A stretch of 12,109 bases of DNA from JABWAJ01 sp046153985 (GCA_046153985.1 JBJXFD010000456.1:1-12109), one strand, 5' to 3'. Positions 1-8,203 are shown, counted from the stretch's first letter. Notes: a model not told the origin generated them from the sequence alone. Made by a program: numbers and translations.

Positions 1-1935
1 AAACTTGGCTTAGCCTTAGATGAAAACAGCAAGCGGAACAAACAAAAATCGGAAAAAGGTAAGCCCACTTTCAAGGAACGGTTAGAGCCGTTAAAAAACA
101 AGCGCATCGTTTTCATCTTCGACGAATGCCACCGCTCGCAGTTCGGCGACAACCACAAGGCCATCAAGGCGTTTTTTCCCAACGCCCAACTGTTTGGGTT
201 CACGGGTACGCCCATTTTTGATGACAATGCCGCTTACAAACAAGTGGATGGTACCGTTGGCTCTTATGTGACGACCAAATACATTTTTGAAAAGCAGTTG
301 CACGCCTACACCATCACCCATGCCATTGACGACCGGAACGTACTGCGTTTCCACATTGATTATTTTAAAGGCGAAAAGAAAATTGACACAGCGAGCCTCC
401 AACACAAGATGGCCGTCGTGAATGCCATCCTGAACAAACACGATGCCGCCACGAACAACAAGCGATTTAATGCCATTTTTGCCACGGCCTCTATTAACGA
501 TGCCATTGAATACTACGAATTATTCAAAAAGACGCAGGCCGCAAAACAAAAGGAAGACGCTGCGTTCCCACGCTTAAACATCGCCTGCGTGTTTTCCCCG
601 CCCGCCGAGGGCAATCGGGACGTACAGCAACTACAAGAAGACCTGCAACAGGAAAAAGAAGACAACAAAGTAGCGCCCGAAGCCAAGAAAAAAGCGCTGA
701 AAGCCATTATTGCCGATTACAACAAGCAGTATGGCGCCAACCACCACATCAACGAATTTGATTTGTACTATCAGGATGTGCAGCAACGCATCAAATTTCA
801 GAAATATTCCAATGCCGACTATCCGCATAAAAACAAAATAGACGTGGTGATTGTGGTGGATATGCTGCTCACGGGCTTCGACTCCAAATACCTGAATACC
901 CTGTACGTGGATAAAAACCTGAAGTACCATGGTTTGATCCAGGCTTTTTCACGAACCAACCGCATTTTAAACGACTCGAAACCTTACGGAAATGTCCTGG
1001 ATTTCCGCCAGCAGCAAGGCGAAGTAGACCGGGCCATTGCGCTATTTTCGGGAGAAGATACCGGCCGGGCCAAAGAAATCTGGCTGATGGAGCCTGCGCC
1101 CAAGGTGATTGAAAAATACGAAAAAGCGGTGGCGGCAATGGGCAAATTCATGGCACAAAGCGGCCTGGCTTCCGAACCGGAACAAGTGTACAACCTGAGA
1201 GGCGATACAGCGCGTATAGAATTTATTAACCGCTTCAAAGAGGTGCAGCGTTTAAAAACCCAACTCGACCAATACACCGATTTAGACGAAGCGCAAAAAG
1301 AAAAAATTGAAACCGTGTTGCCGGAAGATAAATTGCGTTCCTTTAGAAGTTCGTACTTAGAAACCGCCAAACAATTCAAAGAAATCCAACAAAAAGAAGG
1401 CAACAATGCCCCGGACGACATCCAACAATTGGATTTTGAACTGGTGCTGTTTGCCTCGGCGCTCATTGATTACGACTACATCATGGGGCTGATTGCCAAA
1501 TACACCCAAAATAAACCGGCCAAGCAAAAAATGACGAGGAGCCAGGTGATCAGTCTGCTCAGTTCCAGCGCAAACCTGATGGAGGAGCGGGATGATATCG
1601 TAGCGTATATCAACAGCCTCGAAGTGGGCAATCCGCGCACGGAACAAGAAATCAAAGATGGCTACCAAAGCTTCAAAACCGAAAAATTGGCCAAAGAATT
1701 AGCCGACACTGCCGAAAAGCACGGCCTGGAACCCGCTGCCTTGCAAGCTTTCGTGGACGGCATCATGGGGCGCATGATTTTCGACGGCGAAAAGCTGAGT
1801 GACCTGCTCGCGCCATTGGAATTGGGCTGGAAAGCCCGGACTCAAAAGGAATTGGCCCTGATGGACGACTTGGTACCCCTCTTAAATAAACGCGCCCAGG
1901 GGCGTGAAATATCTGGATTGTCGGCTTATGAGTAA
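1..1935 (+). CDS. hsdR: Type I restriction enzyme, HsdR subunit (5' partial)
   Basis: This is the ATP-dependent DNA translocase and endonuclease subunit of a type I restriction enzyme, which joins HsdM and HsdS to cut unmethylated foreign DNA after translocation. The reading frame is open from base 1 and 644 codons are visible. The N-terminal nuclease domain and the Walker A motif must lie upstream of the window. Helicase superfamily 2 motifs are visible in order: the DECH box (bases 121-132, within FDECHRSQFG), motif III GFTGTP (196-213), a motif V-like segment VVDMLLTGFDS (about 853-885), and motif VI QAFSRTNRI (about 940-966), which carries the arginine fingers. The remaining ~320 residues are charged and helical, as in the HsdR C-terminal domain that docks on the methyltransferase. 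An internal ATG at 244 lies after the DECH box and cannot be the true start. The stop overlaps the next gene by 8 bases. Function is well supported by motifs and by hsdS and hsdM downstream. Confidence 0.96.
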   Translation, partial: KLGLALDENSKRNKQKSEKGKPTFKERLEPLKNKRIVFIFDECHRSQFGDNHKAIKAFFPNAQLFGFTGTPIFDDNAAYKQVDGTVGSYVTTKYIFEKQLHAYTITHAIDDRNVLRFHIDYFKGEKKIDTASLQHKMAVVNAILNKHDAATNNKRFNAIFATASINDAIEYYELFKKTQAAKQKEDAAFPRLNIACVFSPPAEGNRDVQQLQEDLQQEKEDNKVAPEAKKKALKAIIADYNKQYGANHHINEFDLYYQDVQQRIKFQKYSNADYPHKNKIDVVIVVDMLLTGFDSKYLNTLYVDKNLKYHGLIQAFSRTNRILNDSKPYGNVLDFRQQQGEVDRAIALFSGEDTGRAKEIWLMEPAPKVIEKYEKAVAAMGKFMAQSGLASEPEQVYNLRGDTARIEFINRFKEVQRLKTQLDQYTDLDEAQKEKIETVLPEDKLRSFRSSYLETAKQFKEIQQKEGNNAPDDIQQLDFELVLFASALIDYDYIMGLIAKYTQNKPAKQKMTRSQVISLLSSSANLMEERDDIVAYINSLEVGNPRTEQEIKDGYQSFKTEKLAKELADTAEKHGLEPAALQAFVDGIMGRMIFDGEKLSDLLAPLELGWKARTQKELALMDDLVPLLNKRAQGREISGLSAYE

Positions 1936-2953
1936 ACAAATGGCCAATCACATAGAACCGGTTTTTGACGAGCTGTTGCAACACATCCACCAAGCGCGCG
2001 CAAAGGTTTTTAAACAAGCCAATACAGCCTTGATCGAGCTGTACTGGCTGGTGGGCAAAACCATCAGCGAAAAGGTGCAGACCGAAGCTTGGGGCAAAGG
2101 CGTCGTGACCGAATTAGCCAACTACATTGCCCAACATGCGCCCGATATCAGAGGCTTTAGCGACAAAAACCTCTGGCGCATGAAGCAGTTTTACGAGACT
2201 TATCGGGAGGATGAAAAACTCGCCACACTGTTGAGAGAATTACCATGGACGCACAACACCATTATTTTTTCAAGGTGTAAAAATATTGAAGAGCGAGAAT
2301 TCTATATTCGTACCGCATTGGCTGACAAACTAAATAAAAGAGAATTAGAGCGGCAAATAGATGCTTCGCAATTTGAACGCACCATGATGGGTGCAAAACT
2401 CTCACCACTGGTGAGAGTTTTGCACCCGGACGCAATGGAGGTGTTTAAAGACAACTATGTCCTGGAGTTTTTGGGCTTACCCGACATGCACAGCGAAAAC
2501 GACTTGCAGAAAGCCCTGTTGCAGCACATGAAACAGTTTATCCTGGAACTGGGCCGAGACTTCATTTTTATGGGCGAGCAATACCGCCTACAGGTGGGCA
2601 ACCAGGATTTTTACCTTGATTTGTTGTTCTACCACCGCGGACTAAGCGCCTTAGTGGCCTTTGAACTCAAGATCGGCAAATTTTCGCCCGAACACCTCGG
2701 GCAACTGAATTTCTACCTCGAAGCCTTAGACAGAGACGTGAAAAAACCGCACGAAAACCCCAGCATCGGCGTATTGTTGTGCCGCGACAAAGACGAGGAG
2801 GTGGTGGAATATGCCCTGTCGCGCAACCTCTCGCCCGCCCTGATCGCGCAATACCAACTGCAACTGCCCGATAAAAAACTCATTCAGGCCAAACTGCACG
2901 AGTGGATGCAACAACTACCCGACATGAATGCGGAGCAAAAGAATAACTTATGA
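1928..2953 (+). CDS. DUF1016 (YhcG-type) PD-(D/E)XK nuclease family protein
   Basis: The predicted protein has 341 residues and two parts: an N-terminal DUF1016_N-like helical domain (about 10-150, with LIELYWLVGKTI and GFSDKNLWRMKQFYE) and a C-terminal PD-(D/E)XK nuclease-like domain (about 165-325). Candidate catalytic residues are D231 in YLDLLFYH, E246 and K248 in AFELKIGKF, and Q259 in GQLNFYLEALD. The family is often found inside or beside type I restriction loci, but its role there is not settled. It may be a nuclease or a DNA-binding accessory to HsdR. I chose ATG 1928, which overlaps the hsdR stop by 8 bases. A GTG at 1904 would extend the frame by 8 residues but enlarge the overlap, and ATG 1940 is also possible. 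The end overlaps hsdS by 4 bases (ATGA), so translation is probably coupled. A perfect 18-bp inverted repeat lies at the junction of the two domains. Family is confident; exact biochemical role is not. Confidence 0.9.
   Translation: MSKQMANHIEPVFDELLQHIHQARAKVFKQANTALIELYWLVGKTISEKVQTEAWGKGVVTELANYIAQHAPDIRGFSDKNLWRMKQFYETYREDEKLATLLRELPWTHNTIIFSRCKNIEEREFYIRTALADKLNKRELERQIDASQFERTMMGAKLSPLVRVLHPDAMEVFKDNYVLEFLGLPDMHSENDLQKALLQHMKQFILELGRDFIFMGEQYRLQVGNQDFYLDLLFYHRGLSALVAFELKIGKFSPEHLGQLNFYLEALDRDVKKPHENPSIGVLLCRDKDEEVVEYALSRNLSPALIAQYQLQLPDKKLIQAKLHEWMQQLPDMNAEQKNNL
2389..2427. repeat. Perfect 18-bp inverted repeat inside the DUF1016 coding region
   Basis: Two perfectly complementary 18-base arms (2389-2406 and 2410-2427) are separated by three bases (ACT). 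The repeat lies in frame and encodes about residues 155-167 (GAKLSPLVRVLHP), at the linker between the N-terminal helical domain and the nuclease domain. In mRNA it would form a very stable hairpin inside a coding region. It is not followed by a T tract, so it does not look like an intrinsic terminator. It could be a protein-binding palindrome, a translational pause or mRNA-processing site, or a product of local inversion or templated mutation. Confidence 0.93.
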
Positions 2954-4209
2954 GCAAGGAAAAGAAAAAAACGATGGTGCCGAAGCTGAGATTTCCGGAG
3001 TTTTTGGATGCGGGAGAGTGGGAAGAGAAACCACTTGGAAAAGTTGCAACGTTCTTAAAAGGAAAGGGTATTTCAAAATCGGACATAATTTCAAATGGGT
3101 TATTACCATGTATTAGATATGGTGAGCTTTATACTTATTATAACGAGACAATTGACGCTGTAAAATCCTATACAAATCTTCTAAAGGATGACTTAGTATT
3201 AAGCCAAGCTAATGACGTAATTATTCCTGCGTCCGGAGAAACTAAGGAAGATATTGCAACCGCTTCATGTGTAACTAAAAGTGGAATTGCCCTTGGGGGA
3301 GACCTGAATATTATTCGGACAAAAACAAACGGTGTTTTTCTGTCATACTACTTAAACAATGCTAAAAAGAAAGAAATAGCCCAATTAGCACAAGGTATTT
3401 CTGTTGTACATCTTTATCCCGGACAGCTCCAAAAATTAAAAATCAATGTTCCAGAGGAACCTGAACAACAAAAAATCGCCTCCTTCCTCACCTCCCTTGA
3501 CGATCTCATCACCGCCCAAAGCGAAAAAATGAAATCCCTCCAAGCCCATAAAAAAGGGCTAATGCAGGAGCTTTTTCCGGCGGAAGGGGAGACGGTGCCG
3601 AGGGTACGGTTTGTGGAGTTTCGGGATGAGGGGAAGTGGGGAATTAGGCAATTAAATGAATTCATTACTGAAAGAAGCCAATTTCCGACAGAAAAAGTGC
3701 CTCTTTATAGTTTGACAATTGAAAATGGTATAACGCCAAAAACAGAAAGATATGAACGTTCCTTTCTTGTAAGAGATGAAGAGGAGGCTTATAAGTTAGT
3801 TTTTCCCGGGGACTTTGCATACAACCCTATGAATCTTAGATTTGGGGCAATAGCAAGGCATGCTAAAGATAACAATGTTGCCCTTTCTAAATACTACAAC
3901 ATATTCTATTGTGACGACTCAGTAGATGCTCGATTTTGTGAACTTTACTTTACGAGTTATGGAATGATTACTCACTACAATAATGTCGCAACAGGCTCCT
4001 TGATAGAGAAAAGACGTGTTCATTTTAGTGATTTCTTGAAGTTTAAAATCCATTTTCCCAAGTTACCCGAACAACAAAAAATCGCCCTCTGCCTCAGCTC
4101 CCTTGACGACCTCATCACCGCCCAAAGCCAAAAACTGGAAGCCCTCAAAGCGCAAAAGAAGGGATTGATGCAGCAGTTATTTCCAAACCCGAATGAGATG
4201 GAAGCATGA
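2950..4209 (+). CDS. hsdS: Type I restriction-modification specificity subunit HsdS
   Basis: HsdS chooses the bipartite DNA target and bridges two HsdM subunits and HsdR. The 419-residue protein has the usual internal duplication: target recognition domain 1 (about 24-170), a central conserved helix (171-210), target recognition domain 2 (about 215-372) and a distal conserved helix (373-412). Both helices begin PEQQKIA and contain SLDDLITAQS, KKGLMQ and LFP. The entries also match: VPKLRFPEF before domain 1 and VPRVRFVEF before domain 2. The two recognition domains are clearly more AT-rich than the helix-coding segments and the rest of the operon, as expected when recognition domains are exchanged by recombination at conserved flanks. 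The start ATG at 2950 forms an ATGA overlap with the preceding gene, and the stop forms another with the next gene. The target sequence cannot be read from the protein by eye. Confidence 0.96.
   Translation: MSKEKKKTMVPKLRFPEFLDAGEWEEKPLGKVATFLKGKGISKSDIISNGLLPCIRYGELYTYYNETIDAVKSYTNLLKDDLVLSQANDVIIPASGETKEDIATASCVTKSGIALGGDLNIIRTKTNGVFLSYYLNNAKKKEIAQLAQGISVVHLYPGQLQKLKINVPEEPEQQKIASFLTSLDDLITAQSEKMKSLQAHKKGLMQELFPAEGETVPRVRFVEFRDEGKWGIRQLNEFITERSQFPTEKVPLYSLTIENGITPKTERYERSFLVRDEEEAYKLVFPGDFAYNPMNLRFGAIARHAKDNNVALSKYYNIFYCDDSVDARFCELYFTSYGMITHYNNVATGSLIEKRRVHFSDFLKFKIHFPKLPEQQKIALCLSSLDDLITAQSQKLEALKAQKKGLMQQLFPNPNEMEA
3460..3579 (+). repeat. hsdS internal direct repeat, copy 1 (central conserved helix)
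   Basis: This 120-base segment encodes HsdS residues 171-210 and is repeated with high nucleotide identity at 4066-4185. It includes a shared run starting at GAACAACAAAAAATCGCC. The repeat separates the two target recognition domains and sets the spacing between the two half-sites. Confidence 0.9.
4066..4185 (+). repeat. hsdS internal direct repeat, copy 2 (distal conserved helix)
   Basis: This is the second copy of the 120-base helix-coding segment (residues 373-412), aligning without gaps to 3460-3579. Recombination between the two copies, or with other hsdS alleles, would delete or swap target recognition domain 2. It therefore offers a route for specificity change. Confidence 0.9.
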
Positions 4210-5339
4210 GTGGCAAGCCCAAAGTACAGCCATACAAAACCCTGCGCAAACTTGCAGAAAGGCTACGGGACGACCTGAGCAGCAATGATTTTGTGCTGCT
4301 CTATGCCTACAACGGCACGGGAAAAACGCGGCTTTCCATTGAGTTCAAAAACAAAGGGAAGAAAGGCGACAAGCGGGATACACTTTATTACAATGCCTTT
4401 ACGGAAGACCTTTTCAGTTGGGACAATGATCTCAAAAATGACACGGAGAGGAAACTTCAAATAAATTCAGACTCAAACTTCTTTAATGGATTCAAAGAAC
4501 TGTCATTGGAGGGAAGAATATCGACTTATCTGGCACGTTATGCAACATTTGATTTTGATATTATCTATGAGGACAAAGAAAGAAACGAAAATAAGGAAAA
4601 TGAAAAATGGAATATAGTGTTTAAAAAAGATAATGAAAGTTATATCAAAATATCAAGAGGTGAAGAAAATATATTTATTTGGTGCATATTTCTTGCAATC
4701 TGTGAAATTACAATGGACGGGGATGAAGCTTATGATTGGGTCAAATATATCTACATAGACGACCCCATATCTTCTTTGGACGACAACAACGCAATAGCAG
4801 TAGCCACCGATTTATCTAAGTTATTGAATAGGGCAAATGGTAAAGTCAAGACAGTGATTTCATCTCATCACAGTCTTTTCTTTAACGTGATGTGCAATGA
4901 AATAAAAAAGCTAAAACATACCCGCTACTTCCTGCACCGTAATGGGGCAGAGGGCTACGGCCTGCAAAAAACCGACGACACCCCCTTTTTTCATCATGTC
5001 GCCTTGTTGAGCGAATTGAAACATGCGATGGAAACTGGAGATATAAAAACTTACCATTTCAACAGCTTGCGCAGCATTCTCGAAAAAACATCATCATTCT
5101 TCGGTTTCAATGATTTTGGTAAATGTATTTATGGAATAGAGGATGAAGTACTTTTTGAACGGGCGCTTAATCTGTTTAGTCATGGTGCTTATTCCATCTA
5201 TAATCCCGTTCAAATGGGGGATGACAACAAAGAACTTTTCAAAAGGATACTACAAGGGTTCCTGGAGAGGCATAAATTTGATTTGCCAGAAATTCTTGTT
5301 AAAAAAGTAAAAGCAGCCAAGCCGGCCACAACAACATGA
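4206..5339 (+). CDS. PrrC-like anticodon nuclease candidate (ABC-type ATPase in RM operon)
   Basis: The predicted protein has 377 residues, close to the ~396 of E. coli PrrC. ATPase motifs are present in order: Walker A AYNGTGKT (34-41), a signature-like ISRGEE (149-154), Walker B YIYIDDPISSLDDNN (181-195) and an H-loop ISSHH (about 218-222). Spacing between Walker A and the signature is short, with no long coiled coil and no CxxC zinc hook, so it is PrrC-like rather than RloC-like. In the C-terminal part R289, E293 and H326 have spacings of 4 and 33. In PrrC the catalytic triad is R320, E324, H356 (spacings 4 and 32). PrrC is known to cut tRNA-Lys in the anticodon loop when a phage peptide disturbs the associated type I enzyme. 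This gene lies between hsdS and hsdM with 4-base ATGA overlaps on both sides, matching genetic linkage of prrC to hsd genes. The middle of the gene (about 4450-4900) is more AT-rich than its ends. Nuclease activity and tRNA target are inferred. It could also be a related RM-associated AAA/ABC ATPase without RNase activity. Confidence 0.78.
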   Translation: MSGKPKVQPYKTLRKLAERLRDDLSSNDFVLLYAYNGTGKTRLSIEFKNKGKKGDKRDTLYYNAFTEDLFSWDNDLKNDTERKLQINSDSNFFNGFKELSLEGRISTYLARYATFDFDIIYEDKERNENKENEKWNIVFKKDNESYIKISRGEENIFIWCIFLAICEITMDGDEAYDWVKYIYIDDPISSLDDNNAIAVATDLSKLLNRANGKVKTVISSHHSLFFNVMCNEIKKLKHTRYFLHRNGAEGYGLQKTDDTPFFHHVALLSELKHAMETGDIKTYHFNSLRSILEKTSSFFGFNDFGKCIYGIEDEVLFERALNLFSHGAYSIYNPVQMGDDNKELFKRILQGFLERHKFDLPEILVKKVKAAKPATTT

Positions 5340-6946
5340 GCGAACAAAACCAACAACAATTAGGAAAAACCCTCTGGGGCATCGCCGATCAACTACGTGG
5401 CTCCATGAGTGCGGACGACTTCCGGGATTATATGCTGTCGTTCCTGTTTTTGCGCTACCTGTCCGACAATTACGAAGCGGCGGCCAAAAAGGAACTGGGG
5501 GTGGATTATCCCAAAACGGAAAAAGACGATCGGCGCGCGCCATTAACCTTGTGGTATGCCGCCAACCAGGATGACGTGCCGGAATTTGAAAAGCAGATGC
5601 GCCGCAAAGTGCATTACGTCATCGAGCCGCAACATTTGTGGAGCAGCATTGCTGAATTAGCCCGCCTCCAAAGCCCCGATTTGTTGCGTACCTTAGAAGC
5701 CGGCTTCAAGTACATCGAAAACCTGTCCTTTGAAAGCACCTTTCAAGGCTTATTCTCCGAAATCAACCTCAACTCTGATAAACTCGGCAGAACCTACACC
5801 GAGCGCAATACCAAGCTGTGCGTGATCATCCAGAAAATCGCCGAAGGCATTGCTAATTTTTCCACGGACATTGATGTTCTGGGGGATGCGTACGAGTACC
5901 TGATTGGGCAGTTTGCGGCAGGTTCCGGCAAAAAGGCGGGCGAGTTTTACACGCCGCAGCAAATTTCCACCATCCTTTCGGAAATCGTCGTTTTGGACAG
6001 CCAGGAACCCAAAACCGGGAAAAAGAAAAAGTTGGATAAAGTGCTGGATTTTGCCTGTGGTTCGGGGTCGCTCTTGCTCAATGTGCGCAAGCAAATGGGG
6101 GCAAACGGCATTGGCAAGATATACGGCCAGGAAAAGAACATCACCACCTACAACCTTGCCCGCATGAACATGCTGCTGCACGGGGTGAAGGATACCGAGT
6201 TTGACATCCACCACGGCGATACCCTGCTGAACGAATGGGACATCCTGAACGAGATGAACCCGGCCAAAAAGATGGAGTTCGATGCAATTGTGGCCAATCC
6301 GCCGTTCAGCCTCCGCTGGGAGCCAACTGAAGCATTAGGCGAGGATTTTCGCTTCAAGAGCTACGGTCTTGCTCCCAAGTCGGCGGCAGACTTTGCATTC
6401 CTGCTGCACGGCCTCCACTTTCTCAGCATGGAAGGCGCCATGGCCATCATTTTGCCGCATGGGGTATTGTTCCGGGGCGGCGTCGAGGAGCGCATCCGCA
6501 CCAAACTGCTGAAGGACGACCATATTGACACGGTCATTGGCCTTCCTGCCAATCTGTTTTATTCTACCGGCATTCCTGTTTGCATCTTAGTCTTGAAGAA
6601 GTGCAAAAAGTACGAAGATGTGCTGTTCATCAACGCCAGCGAATACTTTGAAAAGGGCAAGCGGCAAAACAATTTAAGGCCGGACGATATTGCCAAAATC
6701 GTGGACACCTACCGGGAGCGCAAGGAGGAAGACCGATATTCCCGGCGGGTTTCGATGGAAGAGATTGCGAAGAACGATTACAATTTGAATATTTCACGAT
6801 ATATTAGCACGGCAAAAGAGGAGCAGGAAATTGACCTCAAAAAGGTCAATGAGGATTTGGTGGAGATTGAAAGGAAGGCAAAGGAGGCACTGGATAGGCA
6901 TAATGGGTTTTTGAGGGAGTTGGGGTTGCCGGTTATTCCGGGTTAG
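5336..6946 (+). CDS. hsdM: Type I restriction-modification DNA methyltransferase HsdM
   Basis: This is the N6-adenine methyltransferase subunit, which protects host DNA and forms the core of the M2S and R2M2S complexes. The full-length protein of 536 residues has an N-terminal HsdM domain (about 8-150, starting KTLWGIADQLRGSM), motif X region GEFYTP (202-207), the S-adenosylmethionine-binding motif I LDFACGSGSLL (237-247) and the catalytic motif IV NPPF (321-324). A charged C-terminal helical tail (about 490-536) would contact HsdS. The start ATG 5336 overlaps the stop of the ATPase gene (ATGA). It is the last gene of the operon. HsdM is thus downstream of both the nuclease and the putative tRNA toxin, an order in which the protective subunit is made last. 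The stop is TAG at 6944-6946. Confidence 0.97.
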   Translation: MSEQNQQQLGKTLWGIADQLRGSMSADDFRDYMLSFLFLRYLSDNYEAAAKKELGVDYPKTEKDDRRAPLTLWYAANQDDVPEFEKQMRRKVHYVIEPQHLWSSIAELARLQSPDLLRTLEAGFKYIENLSFESTFQGLFSEINLNSDKLGRTYTERNTKLCVIIQKIAEGIANFSTDIDVLGDAYEYLIGQFAAGSGKKAGEFYTPQQISTILSEIVVLDSQEPKTGKKKKLDKVLDFACGSGSLLLNVRKQMGANGIGKIYGQEKNITTYNLARMNMLLHGVKDTEFDIHHGDTLLNEWDILNEMNPAKKMEFDAIVANPPFSLRWEPTEALGEDFRFKSYGLAPKSAADFAFLLHGLHFLSMEGAMAIILPHGVLFRGGVEERIRTKLLKDDHIDTVIGLPANLFYSTGIPVCILVLKKCKKYEDVLFINASEYFEKGKRQNNLRPDDIAKIVDTYRERKEEDRYSRRVSMEEIAKNDYNLNISRYISTAKEEQEIDLKKVNEDLVEIERKAKEALDRHNGFLRELGLPVIPG

Positions 6947-7243
6947 GGTGAAAGCGAGGCGACAAGCTACTCTCGCTGGCTGAAGCTCTGCTACTTTCCA
7001 ACATCTTCAGTTCAAAATACTTCGCAAGCTAATTTTATTCCGTTCTGGCTGGCCTTTACCTAAATTTATGAAGAACCATACATTATGCTAAATCTTAACC
7101 TCTATGTATTGTTAAAATTTATGGATTATACTTAAATTCATGTTCATATATTTGCAAATATAAAGTATTAGTGCTAATGTTGTGTTTCAAATACGATACG
7201 TTAGGCATTTAATACACTATTAATACATATCATATCTTTCCAT
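6947..7243. other. Intergenic gap after the RM operon
   Basis: No coding region is supported here. The first ~80 bases contain a weak inverted repeat (AGCGAG at 6953-6958 with CTCGCT at 6972-6977) that might act in transcript end formation but lacks a T run. From about 7060 the composition drops to very AT-rich, marking the change from the RM operon to the next module. A TATATTTG (7147-7154) fits a Bacteroidota -7 element, TAnnTTTG, and could drive the gene at 7244. I see no matching TTTG element at the usual 19-21 base distance. Confidence 0.5.
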
Positions 7244-8131
7244 ATGATTCGTTTTATTTTTAGCAATTCATTGTTGCTTCTTTCTATAGTTGCTGATGTT
7301 ACTTCGGTTTATGTTACTTATTCTTTGGTTAGTGGAGAGGGAAAGCTACATGAGCAAGGAAGATTAGGGGTTTTTTTTATAGGTTTTTTTGCTATATTTT
7401 TTTTTATTCAAAATGCATATTTAAAAATAATTTGGCGGCGAAAAAAAAGATATGCAAAAGCTTTCAGTCTTATAAATGTCGGTTTTGCTGAATTGCATGA
7501 ATTAGAAAGAATAAAAAATCCAAGCGCTGATAGAAAAATACATACTCTTGAAAAAATGCTTGACTCTATTGTTCAAACTTTTCAGCAGATAACATCTCAT
7601 GAATGCTCTGCTTGTATTAAAGTGATGACTCAAGAAGGTAGTGGTAAACGGCCAGAGGTGGTGACAATTTCAAGAGATAGTGCGTCTAAACATAAAAGAC
7701 CTACTCATCCTAGGGATGAAATATCTCATTATGTTGACATGAATACAGACTTTAGTGTAATTTGCGAGGAAATAGGGGACCCATTAAAGCGATATTTTTT
7801 TTGTAATAATTTACCTTGGTTTGATGGATATTTAAACACTAGGTTTTCACCTAAAAGGGAAATACCATTTCGTAACTACCCTTTATTAGGGTTTATTATG
7901 AAGTTGAAAACATGGCCACTACAGTATAGAAGCACTATCGTTGTGCCTATTTTGCCAGGCTATTTTCAGACAAATTCTACTCAGCTGGCTGGGTTTTTAT
8001 GCGTCGATTCAAAAAGCTTATATGCTTTTAGTGAAGCATATGACATTCACATACTCCAAGGAATCTCTGATGGAATGTACAATGTGATTTTAGAATACCA
8101 TACTAGCTTGTCTTCTATGGAGGGGGCTTGA
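7244..8131 (+). CDS. Two-helix membrane protein with a GAF-like soluble domain
   Basis: I do not recognise a named family. The predicted 295 residues begin with two hydrophobic segments (about 4-27 and 42-62), the second followed by WRRKKR (64-69). By the positive-inside rule the long C-terminal part is cytoplasmic. Residues 100-285 look like a GAF-type sensor: a leading helix (TLEKMLDSIVQTFQQI), a CSACIKVMT strand region, then YRSTIVVPI (228-236), LAGFLCVDSKSLYAFSE (248-264) and a final helix (about 266-285). The SxIVVPI...GFLCVDS...F order is the usual GAF ending. No kinase, cyclase or nuclease domain is fused. The base composition is much more AT-rich than that of the RM operon, which suggests separate acquisition. 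It might be a membrane-tethered ligand or stress sensor or a membrane effector of a small defence module; function is unknown. Confidence 0.75.
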   Translation: MIRFIFSNSLLLLSIVADVTSVYVTYSLVSGEGKLHEQGRLGVFFIGFFAIFFFIQNAYLKIIWRRKKRYAKAFSLINVGFAELHELERIKNPSADRKIHTLEKMLDSIVQTFQQITSHECSACIKVMTQEGSGKRPEVVTISRDSASKHKRPTHPRDEISHYVDMNTDFSVICEEIGDPLKRYFFCNNLPWFDGYLNTRFSPKREIPFRNYPLLGFIMKLKTWPLQYRSTIVVPILPGYFQTNSTQLAGFLCVDSKSLYAFSEAYDIHILQGISDGMYNVILEYHTSLSSMEGA

Positions 8132-8170
8132 TAAATTGGGGGCACTTTTTTTTATTAAAAATCGTTCTAT

Positions 8171-8203
8171 TTTTGCACAAGTCAATTTTAATTAGTATCT
8201 TTG
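8171..8203 (+). promoter_or_regulatory. Bacteroidota-type promoter upstream of the 61-residue gene
   Basis: TTTTG at 8171-8175 is followed by exactly 20 bases and then TATCTTTG (8196-8203), an excellent fit to the Bacteroidota consensus TTTG-N19-21-TAnnTTTG. Transcription would start near 8208-8212, leaving a leader of about 40 bases before the ATG at 8249. The site supports an independent transcript for the small gene. Confidence 0.75.

Noticed and set aside
984..1668. Overlapping minus-strand open frames of 160 and 103 codons inside hsdR
   Set aside because: They are antisense to a strongly conserved gene and have shadow-like composition (Ser/Cys-rich or Phe/Val-rich) with no recognisable domain.
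1904..1927. GTG start extending the DUF1016 protein by 8 residues
   Set aside because: It increases the overlap with hsdR to 32 bases, and ATG 1928 gives a tighter overlap like those at the other gene junctions.
5750..6214. Minus-strand open frame of 154 codons inside hsdM
   Set aside because: It is antisense to the motif I and motif IV region of HsdM, and its composition is explained by the codon pattern of hsdM.
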